A DNA stretch of 64,000 bases, taken from Nitrobacteraceae bacterium AZCC 2146. GTDB taxonomy: Bacteria; Pseudomonadota; Alphaproteobacteria; Rhizobiales; Xanthobacteraceae. The notes under the pieces were generated by a model. The model did not search any database and was not told where the DNA came from. It worked only from the letters and a program-made list of their open reading frames with translations. How positions within the stretch are numbered: the first letter of the stretch is position 1; each line of letters starts with the position of its first letter. The stretch is taken from positions 2,170,001-2,234,000 of the forward strand of contig JBAGRP010000001.1 in NCBI GenBank assembly GCA_036924855.1. Reading direction: 5' to 3'. Positions 55,014 through 64,000 of this stretch are shown here, in pieces. The position numbers and the translations under genes are program-made.

Positions 55014-55988
55014 TCATGTCTGCTGGATCGCCGACAGCTCCCAGCCAGCGCCGCGCGGCCGCACAAAGGTCCAGACCTCGGTGGCTTCGGTCGGCGTCTC
55101 GCTGCCCGCAACCAGGCGGTTCGTGCCGCGCTCGAGCGTCTTGTCGATCAGCGAGAAGCGCATCGCCACGCTGGCGTAGTCAGTGTCGCCCTCGCGCCAG
55201 GCTTCCGCCAGATCGCCCTGCAGCAACTTGACGTCGGAGACCTTGTTGACGTCGTTCCGGGCCTTGTTCTCTTCAAGGTCCTTGGTGAAGTACGACACCA
55301 TTTCGGGGGTCGCCAACATATGCAACTTGGCCACGTCCTCGTTCGACCAGGCGGCCTGGACGTCGCTCAGCAGACGCTCGAACGCCTCATAGTCGCTGGG
55401 GCCGATCTCGAGCGGCGCGGTGCCGGATCCCAGACCGAAACCGGTTCCGGTGCGGAAGCTGGTCTGCGCGCCCGGGCCGACGCCGGGTCCGGGCGTCGGG
55501 CCGGCATAGGCCGAGGCTGTGGCGTGGCGGCGCTGCCACCACGACATCGCCAGGCGGACGACGATGATGATCAGGCCGACCTGCAGGATCAGGCCGAAGA
55601 TCGACGACAATCCGCCGAGGCCACTGAACATGCCGCCACCGAACAGCATGCCGAGCAATCCGGCGCCGAGGAAGCCGGCGGCGAGACCGCCGAGCATGCC
55701 CATACCGGGCCGGTTGAAGAAGCCGCCCTTGGCGGCGCCAGCGCCGGCCGCGGCACCCATTCCGGGGCTGCCCGGCTGGGTCATGGTGCGGTTGAACGGC
55801 TGCGCCGCGCTCGGCGCCGTGGATGTGCTGGGCGGTGCAGAGAAGGTGCGTGTGCCGCGCGACCCCGAACTGCCGCCGCCGCCGACGCGGGCGTCGGCTG
55901 ACGAGAGCGCGAGCATCAACGGCATCGCAACCGATAGGACGACGGCCATCATCTTAAGAAGGCCGCGCGTGCGCTGCGTGAAATTCAT
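55014..55988 (-). CDS. Tim44-domain protein
   Basis: The 324-residue protein has a signal or membrane N-terminus (MNFTQRTRGLLKMMAVVLSV), a long Gly/Ser/Pro-rich linker with a hydrophobic segment (LGMLFGGGMFSGLGGLSSIF), and a C-terminal Tim44-like domain (DYEAFERLLSDVQAAWSNED, then WTFVRPRGAGWELSAIQQT). The family is related to the mitochondrial import factor and occurs in alphaproteobacteria in the envelope. It stands alone upstream of cckA. Confidence 0.85.
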   Translation of the reverse strand: MNFTQRTRGLLKMMAVVLSVAMPLMLALSSADARVGGGGSSGSRGTRTFSAPPSTSTAPSAAQPFNRTMTQPGSPGMGAAAGAGAAKGGFFNRPGMGMLGGLAAGFLGAGLLGMLFGGGMFSGLGGLSSIFGLILQVGLIIIVVRLAMSWWQRRHATASAYAGPTPGPGVGPGAQTSFRTGTGFGLGSGTAPLEIGPSDYEAFERLLSDVQAAWSNEDVAKLHMLATPEMVSYFTKDLEENKARNDVNKVSDVKLLQGDLAEAWREGDTDYASVAMRFSLIDKTLERGTNRLVAGSETPTEATEVWTFVRPRGAGWELSAIQQT

Positions 55989-56150
55989 GGCTATTCCCTC
56001 AATCCCCGGCAGGGGGAAGCTTCGTTAAGATGGACACGTCAGCCTAAAAAGGAAGCATAGATCGCGAATAAAGGCTGCGGCCCTCGGTCGCGGCCCTGCG
56101 TCACTTCGCTTGTTGGCGGGTTGATTGTTGCAGCGCGAAGTACGACGCCG

Positions 56151-58712
<2,562 letters not shown>

Positions 58713-58869
58713 CGGACGGTTTGTCGCCTGTTTTCAACGGTTGCCGCGCGGGCTTGCGCGTCTCCTGAGTGCCCCAATCGGACCGGCAAGCGCAAGCGCC
58801 TCGTCGGCTTATTCGCGCCCAATTCGCGGCCTGGCGACCCGTTCCCTTCGGCCATTCTACAGCTTCGCG

Positions 58870-59946
58870 TCACGTCCGGCGCCCGGACAGGCCGCGCTTC
58901 AGGCCCATCACGTAGCCGATGATCTCGGCGACCGCATGGTAGTGCTCCACCGGGATTTCCTCGTCGATCTCCGTGGTCGCATACAGCGCGCGGGCCAGCG
59001 GCACGTTCTCGACGATCGGGATGTCATGCTTGCCGGCGACTTCCCTGATCTTCAGCGCGATGGAGTCGATGCCCTTGGCGACGCAGATCGGCGCCGACAT
59101 ACCGCGCTCGTAAGACAAGGCCACAGCGTAGTGGGTCGGGTTGGTGATAATCACCGAGGCCTTGGGCACCGCGGCCATCATGCGCTTCTTCATCATGGCC
59201 TGGCGCAACTGCCGGATCTTGCCCTTGATGTGCGGGTCGCCTTCGGACTGCTTGTATTCTTCCTTGACCTCCTGCAGCGACATCTTCTGCTTCTCGTACC
59301 AGGTCCGGTACTGGAAGAAGAAATCGGCGATCGCGACGGCGGCGAGCATCGCCACCACCGCGCTCATCAATTGCAGCGTCAGCGTCACGGTCGTGCCGAG
59401 GATCACCGTCGGGTCGAACCGTATCATCGCATCGATGCGAAAGCGCTCCGGCCACAGCACCGCGCACATCACCGCGCCGAGCGCGATCAGCTTGAACAGA
59501 CCCTTCAGGAAATTCGCCACGGCCTGCTTGCCGAACAGGCGCTTGGCGCCTTCCATCGGCGATATCTTGCTGAACTTCGGCGTCAGTCCCTCGGTCGAGA
59601 ATACCATCTTGTGCTGGATCAGGTTGCCGCCGACCGCCGCGATGATCAGAAACAGGAACGGCATGCCAAGCGTCGACAGCACCGTGTAGCAAAGGCTCTT
59701 CGCCAGCAGCAGCAGGCCGGGCCCGTCGGTGCGGATCATCCAGGAATTCTGCAGCAGGTTGCGGAACGGGACCTGCAGCCCGTTGCCGATCGAACTGCCG
59801 AACGACGACAGCACCAGCGTCGCACCGGCCATCAGGAACCAGGTATTGACCTCCTGGCTTTTGGCGACGTCGCCGCGGTCGTGCGCGTCGTCGAGCCGTT
59901 TTTGCGTGGGGTCCTGTGTTTTCTCTGCGTCGCTGTCGTCGGCCAT
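58870..59946 (-). CDS. flhB: Flagellar export apparatus protein FlhB
   Basis: The 358-residue protein has four membrane helices and the autocleavage motif NPTH at 269-272. FlhB switches the flagellar export specificity from rod/hook to filament. The N-terminal RRT/QDPTQKRLDDA and the C-terminal IDEEIPVEHYHAVAEIIGYV segment are typical. It ends the flgB-flgC-fliE-fliQ-fliR-flhB operon, 10 bases after fliR. Confidence 0.95.
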   Translation of the reverse strand: MADDSDAEKTQDPTQKRLDDAHDRGDVAKSQEVNTWFLMAGATLVLSSFGSSIGNGLQVPFRNLLQNSWMIRTDGPGLLLLAKSLCYTVLSTLGMPFLFLIIAAVGGNLIQHKMVFSTEGLTPKFSKISPMEGAKRLFGKQAVANFLKGLFKLIALGAVMCAVLWPERFRIDAMIRFDPTVILGTTVTLTLQLMSAVVAMLAAVAIADFFFQYRTWYEKQKMSLQEVKEEYKQSEGDPHIKGKIRQLRQAMMKKRMMAAVPKASVIITNPTHYAVALSYERGMSAPICVAKGIDSIALKIREVAGKHDIPIVENVPLARALYATTEIDEEIPVEHYHAVAEIIGYVMGLKRGLSGRRT

Positions 59947-59956
59947 CTCTGCGCTT

Positions 59957-60727
59957 TCAGGTCCGCGGCATCATCTGGTGCATGACGCCGATGAAGTAAT
60001 CGAGATAGGTGCCCATCATGGTCGTCAGCACGACGGCGAAGATCAGAAAGCCGATGATGATCGAGAGCGGCACGCCGACGAAATAGACCTGCATCTGCGG
60101 CATCAGCCGCGCCAGCACGCCGAGTCCCATGTTGAAGACCAGGCCGAACACCAGAAACGGCGCGGCGAGCTGGGTGCCGATCTTGAACGCTGCAGCAAAT
60201 GCATTGGTGGCAAGCGCGGCGACGTCGCCCGATGACATGATCTCGCCCGGCGCAAAGATCTTGTAGCTGTCATTCAACGCCGCAATCACCAGATGATGCG
60301 TATCGGTCGCGAACAATAGCGTGACGCCGAGGATGGTGAGAAAGTTGCCGATCAGCACGCCCTGCTGACCCTGGGTCGGATCCACCGACGTGACGAAGCC
60401 GAGGCCGAGCTGCTGGGCGATGATCGAACCCGCGACCTGCAGCGCCGACAGCGTCACCCGCGCGGTGGCGCCGAGCACAATGCCGATGACGATCTCGTGC
60501 ACCATCAGCACCAGCAGCGGCACGATCGAGCCCGTATCGACATTGTAGGCGCTGCGATGCAGCGGCAGGATGATCAGGGTCAGCATCAGCGCGATCGAAA
60601 GCTTGGCCCGCGCCGGGATGTTGACCTCGCCAAGCCCGGGCAACAGCATCACCATCGCACCGATGCGGGCAAACACCAGCATGAAGGCGGCGGCAAGGGC
60701 GGGCAGAAGCGAGACATCGATGCGCAT
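59957..60727 (-). CDS. fliR: Flagellar export apparatus protein FliR
   Basis: The 256-residue membrane protein has six hydrophobic segments, starting MRIDVSLLPALAAAFMLVFA, with LLPGLGEVNIPARAKLSIAL. It is part of the export gate with FliP and FliQ. It lies 13 bases after fliQ and 10 before flhB on the minus strand. Confidence 0.95.
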   Translation of the reverse strand: MRIDVSLLPALAAAFMLVFARIGAMVMLLPGLGEVNIPARAKLSIALMLTLIILPLHRSAYNVDTGSIVPLLVLMVHEIVIGIVLGATARVTLSALQVAGSIIAQQLGLGFVTSVDPTQGQQGVLIGNFLTILGVTLLFATDTHHLVIAALNDSYKIFAPGEIMSSGDVAALATNAFAAAFKIGTQLAAPFLVFGLVFNMGLGVLARLMPQMQVYFVGVPLSIIIGFLIFAVVLTTMMGTYLDYFIGVMHQMMPRT

Positions 60728-60740
60728 AGGGGATTGTGCA

Positions 60741-61004
60741 TCACCCCCCGATGATTCGCGACGATATCCGCAGCATATAGCTCTGCAGCGCGTCCCCCAT
60801 GAAGGGGAGCGCCAGCATCAGCGTGGCAAAGATCGCAAGGATCTTCGGCACGAACACCAGCGACTGCTCCTGAATCTGGGTCAGCGCCTGCATCAGCGAC
60901 ACCACGACGCCGACCAGAAGGCCGACCACCATCAGCGGCCCCGACACCACGACGATGGTCCAGATCGCATCGCGCGCGACATCGAGAGTTTCAGGGCCGG
61001 TCAT
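60741..61004 (-). CDS. fliQ: Flagellar export apparatus protein FliQ
   Basis: The 87-residue protein has two membrane helices (VVSGPLMVVGLLVGVVVSLM and ILAIFATLMLALPFMGDALQ). It belongs to the FliPQR gate. A REP element separates it from fliE. Confidence 0.95.
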   Translation of the reverse strand: MTGPETLDVARDAIWTIVVVSGPLMVVGLLVGVVVSLMQALTQIQEQSLVFVPKILAIFATLMLALPFMGDALQSYMLRISSRIIGG

Positions 61005-61038
61005 GTCAATTCCTGTCTATTCTGAAAATACTTGCGCC

Positions 61039-61152
61039 CGTCATTGCGAGGAGCGCTTGCGACGAAGCAATCCAGTCTTCGCTTGTTGTTTCTGGATTGC
61101 TTCGCTCGCGCAAAGTTGGCAAGAGCCAACTTTGCGCGAGCTCGCAATGACG
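61039..61152. repeat. Palindromic REP-like element, copy 6, interrupted by a perfect inverted repeat
   Basis: The element starts cgtcattgcgaggagcgc and ends ctcgcaatgacg, like the others, but is interrupted after ttgcttc by a 38-base perfect hairpin at 61104-61141. It lies between fliE and fliQ. Confidence 0.85.
61104..61141. repeat. Perfect 17-bp inverted repeat inside REP copy 6
   Basis: The 17-base arms (GCTCGCGCAAAGTTGGC and its inverse) are exact, with the loop aaga. GCTCGC is also repeated at 61104-61109 and 61140-61145, like a target-site duplication. Confidence 0.85.
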
Positions 61153-61159
61153 ACATTCA

Positions 61160-61483
61160 TCAGATCGGCATCTTCATAATGTCTTCGTAGGACTGGATGA
61201 CGCGGTCGCGCACCGACACCAGCGTCGAGACCGCGACGTCGGTCTCCGCCACCGCCGTCACCACGTCCATCACATTGGCCTTGCCGTTGGTCATCGCGAT
61301 GGTCTGCGCATCGGACTTGCGGCCGGACTCGAGCACACTGCCGATTGCGTCCTTGAGCATCGCGCCGAACGAGGTGCCACCGCCTTCGGCGGCCTTGCCG
61401 ATGCCGGCGCCGACGCCGCCCCCGGCGTCCATGATGCGGGCGAGACTTGCATAGGCGTTAGCGGCGACAGTGGGAGATGCCAT
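61160..61483 (-). CDS. fliE: Flagellar hook-basal body protein FliE
   Basis: This 107-residue protein matches the FliE MS ring/rod junction family, with VMDVVTAVAETDVAVSTLVS near the C-terminus and a Gly-rich N-terminus. It links the MS ring to the rod. It lies 16 bases after flgC in the operon. Confidence 0.93.
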   Translation of the reverse strand: MASPTVAANAYASLARIMDAGGGVGAGIGKAAEGGGTSFGAMLKDAIGSVLESGRKSDAQTIAMTNGKANVMDVVTAVAETDVAVSTLVSVRDRVIQSYEDIMKMPI

Positions 61484-61499
61484 GGCTCAGGTTTCCTGT

Positions 61500-61925
61500 T
61501 CAGGCCTTGAGGATGTCGAGGGTGCGCTGGATCATCCGGCGCGTCGCACTGATGACGTTGAGGTTGGCTTCGTAGGAACGCTGCGCTTCTTTCAGATCCG
61601 TCATTTCCACCAGCGAATTGACGTTGGGGTATTTGACGTTGCCGGCGGCGTCCGCGGAGGGATTGCCGGGCTCGTACTTCATGCGAAATGTGGACATGTC
61701 CGGCTTGATCCGGCCGAGCCCGACAACCTTTGCATCCAGTGTGCGGTCCAGCTCGGAAGTGAAGGTCGGCACCTTGCGGCGGTAGGGATCGCCGCCCGGG
61801 GTCTGCGCGGTCGATTCGGAGTTGGCGACGTTTTCCGAAATCACGCGCATGCGGCCGGCCTGGGCGCGCAGGCCCGAGGTCGCGATTCCCATCGATCGGG
61901 AGAAGTCGCTGATGTCGTCTGCCAT
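61500..61925 (-). CDS. flgC: Flagellar basal-body rod protein FlgC
   Basis: The 141-residue protein has the rod N-terminus (FSRSMGIATSGLRAQAGRMR, then VISENVANSESTAQ) and the C-terminal rod motif EAQRSYEANLNVISATRRMI. It follows flgB by 29 bases. Confidence 0.95.
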   Translation of the reverse strand: MADDISDFSRSMGIATSGLRAQAGRMRVISENVANSESTAQTPGGDPYRRKVPTFTSELDRTLDAKVVGLGRIKPDMSTFRMKYEPGNPSADAAGNVKYPNVNSLVEMTDLKEAQRSYEANLNVISATRRMIQRTLDILKA

Positions 61926-61954
61926 GATGATTTCTCCCTAAGCGTCCGGTTGCG

Positions 61955-62362
61955 TCAGCGCTTGCCGATGGCGGTCTTCAGGAGGCCAAGACTGCGGGTG
62001 TAGAGCGAGGTCGCCGCCGCATAGTCCATCTGGTTGGCCGAGACCTTCATCATCTCGTCTTCGAGATTCACCGCATTGCCGGCCGGACGGGTCTCGTAGC
62101 CGCCCCGGCTGTTCGCCGCGAAGCTTCCACTGCCGCCCGACGGCATGATGTTGGTGCCGCTGGCGCGCATCATCGGCAGCGACCCCATCGCGCCGCCGGC
62201 GGCGTTGCCGATCTTGTCGAATTTCGGTTCCACGAGGTCGCGCGGCTTGAAGCCCGGCGTGTCGGAGTTGGAGACGTTTTCAGCCAGTACGCGCTGGCGC
62301 TCCTGGTGCCACTGCATCTTGGTGCGCAGCGCCGACAACATCGGCATGTCGCTGATCGCCAT
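61955..62362 (-). CDS. flgB: Flagellar basal-body rod protein FlgB
   Basis: The 135-residue protein has the FlgB pattern LAENVSNSDTPGFKPRDLVE near the N-terminus and QMDYAAATSLYTRSLGLLKT at the C-terminus. It is the first gene of the flgB-flgC-fliE-fliQ-fliR-flhB operon. A CtrA-type box (62430-62444) lies about 70 bases upstream. Confidence 0.95.
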   Translation of the reverse strand: MAISDMPMLSALRTKMQWHQERQRVLAENVSNSDTPGFKPRDLVEPKFDKIGNAAGGAMGSLPMMRASGTNIMPSGGSGSFAANSRGGYETRPAGNAVNLEDEMMKVSANQMDYAAATSLYTRSLGLLKTAIGKR

Positions 62363-62745
62363 CGGGCTCTCTCCGCTCCGGCCTCGGGACGGAGCGCCCT
62401 GAGGTAGGCAGAATTTGCCGCCCGCATGGTTAATACCGGGTTAATTTTTGTCGAAAGTAATTACCGAAACGTAAATAAGCGCTGAAAAACGCGGGTTTCA
62501 CACCATGGCCATCGCTTTTTCGCCCGATTTGGTGCGTTAACCATGCAATCAGCTGGGCGATGGGGCGACAGAAGTCGTTTTGGCTGAGCCGATTCATGGT
62601 TTATTATTCGCCAACGGCAGTTTCTGCCGTGGGGCGTTAACAGATAGGGCGGGCCTCACGCTTCATTCGGCGTTTGCTGTATCGTTCACACAGCGTTCGC
62701 CGAATCCGTGCGTGACGAGGGCGCTATCTGGCTGGGGACTAAAAG
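62363..62745. other. Divergent flagellar promoter region
   Basis: The 383 bases between flgB and fliO contain the CtrA-type box at 62430-62444 and extra TTAA half-sites near 62536 and 62638. No gene is seen. Confidence 0.6.
62430..62444. promoter_or_regulatory. CtrA-type binding box upstream of flgB
   Basis: TTAA-N7-TTAA (spacer taccggg) matches the CtrA consensus exactly. It lies about 70 bases upstream of flgB on the minus strand, within the flagellar region where CtrA is known to act. Confidence 0.7.
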
Positions 62746-63786
62746 ATGCAGACACCGCTCACATTCTTCTTTGCCTTCGTGGTCGTGCTGGCGCTGATCG
62801 GGCTCGCGGCCTGGCTGGTGCGCCGATTCGCTGGCAACCGGCTCGGCGCCAATGCCAGCCGTGGACGGATGCCGCGACTGGCCGTGATCGATGCTGCTGC
62901 GGTCGATGGCCGCCGTCGCCTCGTGCTGGTGCGCCGCGACAATGTCGAGCATCTGTTGATGATCGGTGGCCCCACCGACATCGTCGTCGAACCCAATATC
63001 GTCCGCGCCATCCCCGGCCGGGATCAGGCGCCGCAGCGCAACGCCGGCAGCGAATTGTCGCCGCGCAGCACCGTTTCCGAGTCGGCGAACTGGGCTGACA
63101 ACGACGGCGGCTTCGATCCCGAACCGCATCTGCCCGAACCGGCGCCGCGCCCGGCCCGGCCGTCCTTCGTCGAAGAAGCACGCCGTCCCGTGGCCCCGTT
63201 GCCGGAGCGCCGTCCCGATCCGCTCGCCGGCTTCACCCCGGAAGCCTTGCCCCGCCCGGAAGCCCTGCCCCGCCCGGAACCGCGCCTCGAGCCGCGCAAC
63301 GAACCGGCGCCGCCACGGCCGATGCCGCGCGGCGAGCCGATGATGCCGCGGCCGATGCGGGCCGATCCGCCGATTCGCACCACTCCGCCGGTGCGCGCGC
63401 CGGAACGCGCCGCAGCGCCTGTACCGCCGCCAGCCCCTCCGGCTCCGACACCCGCCGCAACTCCTGCTCCCGCCCCTGCCCCCAGCGCGTCTGAGGCCGA
63501 TCAAAACCTCGCCGACATGGCGCAACGGCTCGAAGCCGCCTTGCGCCGTCCTGCGGGCGAACCCCGTCCCGAAGCCGCGGAACCCCGCATCGGTGCGCCG
63601 CCGGTGGCGCCGGAGCCGCCGCCGAGCCGGCCGGCCCCGCGCGTCTCCAGCGAAGTCTCGATCGCCGGCCCCGCCCGCAACGAATCCTCGGTGGCTCCGC
63701 CGGTCGCGCCGCCCACGAAAACCGGCTTTGAGAATCTCGAAGACGAGATGGCCTCCCTGCTGGGACGCCCAAAGTCCAATTCGTGA
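62746..63786 (+). CDS. fliO: FliO-like flagellar biosynthesis protein with Pro-rich tail
   Basis: The 346-residue protein has one N-terminal membrane helix (FFFAFVVVLALIGLAAWLVR) and a FliO-like domain (RMPRLAVIDAAAVDGRRRLV, then LVRRDNVEHLLMIGG). After about residue 110 it is a long Pro/Arg/Glu-rich low-complexity tail, unusual in length for FliO. FliO helps assemble the FliP ring. The stop overlaps the fliP GTG (GTGA), so they are coupled. Confidence 0.85.
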   Translation: MQTPLTFFFAFVVVLALIGLAAWLVRRFAGNRLGANASRGRMPRLAVIDAAAVDGRRRLVLVRRDNVEHLLMIGGPTDIVVEPNIVRAIPGRDQAPQRNAGSELSPRSTVSESANWADNDGGFDPEPHLPEPAPRPARPSFVEEARRPVAPLPERRPDPLAGFTPEALPRPEALPRPEPRLEPRNEPAPPRPMPRGEPMMPRPMRADPPIRTTPPVRAPERAAAPVPPPAPPAPTPAATPAPAPAPSASEADQNLADMAQRLEAALRRPAGEPRPEAAEPRIGAPPVAPEPPPSRPAPRVSSEVSIAGPARNESSVAPPVAPPTKTGFENLEDEMASLLGRPKSNS

Positions 63787-64000
63787 GATCGACGTCCTTC
63801 CCGCGTAGAGTATTATTCCTTCTCACTTTGATAGCCGCCGGATCGCTGGTCGATCCGGCGTCCGCGCAGGATATCAGCATCAACCTCGGCGCTGGCAATG
63901 GCGGCGTCACCGAGCGCGCGATCCAGATGATCGCGCTGTTGACGGTGCTGTCGATCGCGCCGTCGATCCTGATCATGATGACGTCGTTCACGCGCATCGT
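63783..64000 (+). CDS. fliP: Flagellar export apparatus protein FliP (5' part)
   Basis: From GTG 63783 the frame reads a signal peptide (VRSTSFPRRVLFLLTLIAAG), then ISINLGAGNGGVTERAIQMI and LLTVLSIAPSILIMMTSFTR, which is the conserved FliP N-terminal segment. It runs off the window end. The GTGA overlap with fliO supports the GTG start. Confidence 0.93.
   Translation, partial: MRSTSFPRRVLFLLTLIAAGSLVDPASAQDISINLGAGNGGVTERAIQMIALLTVLSIAPSILIMMTSFTRI

Overview
The window is one 64 kb stretch of a GC-rich alphaproteobacterial chromosome, most likely from the Bradyrhizobium / Rhodopseudomonas / Afipia group. The evidence is the CckA phosphorelay kinase next to a flagellar operon with a CtrA-type box, an alphaproteobacterial LexA box (GTTC-N7-GTTC) in front of recA, a phasin, DUF6894 and many dispersed palindromic elements of the kind common in that group. 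No rRNA, tRNA, CRISPR array, transposase or phage gene was recognised.

Region 1 (1-22.9 kb) is dominated by lipid, acyl-CoA and hydrophobic-compound metabolism: a partial AtuA-like protein, a zinc-ribbon OB-fold protein with its thiolase, an SDR, a Tat-exported SMP-30-type lactonase, PEP carboxylase, an acyl-CoA ligase with an enoyl-CoA hydratase, a DECR-like reductase, an AraC-type regulator in frame with a second acyl-CoA ligase, a phasin, a wax-ester synthase/DGAT, an epoxide-hydrolase-like enzyme, a self-sufficient P450-reductase fusion of the CYP102 type, and another alpha/beta hydrolase. The picture is activation, oxidation and storage of fatty or terpenoid substrates.

Region 2 (22.9-31.9 kb) holds a small DUF6489-like protein, a D-amino-acid dehydrogenase divergent from a complete five-gene peptide ABC transporter, and recA with its SOS box.

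Region 3 (31.9-49.7 kb) is a patchwork of small, exported or hypothetical genes. It includes a low-GC membrane ORF, small zinc-ribbon proteins, a Fis-type DNA-binding protein under a CtrA-type box, a caspase-like protein flanked by two related small exported proteins, a GNAT protein, a DsbA-like protein, DoxX, a TsdA-type dihaem cytochrome, an XRE/MmyB regulator, a SET-domain protein, a TetR regulator with its probable operator, a tandem YciB-like pair with one copy truncated, an Ig-like protein, an SH3 protein and a DUF429 protein.

Region 4 (49.7-56.0 kb) has class I fumarase, a small exported protein, a 58-residue protein, an ICMT-like methyltransferase, a GST, a lectin-like exported protein and a Tim44-domain protein.

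Region 5 (56-64 kb) is the cell-cycle and flagellum block: cckA, then flhB-fliR-fliQ-fliE-flgC-flgB (read right to left), diverging from fliO-fliP, which runs off the window end.

Six copies of one palindromic element (consensus beginning cgtcattgcgagg) sit between genes; one is itself interrupted by a perfect 17-bp inverted repeat.
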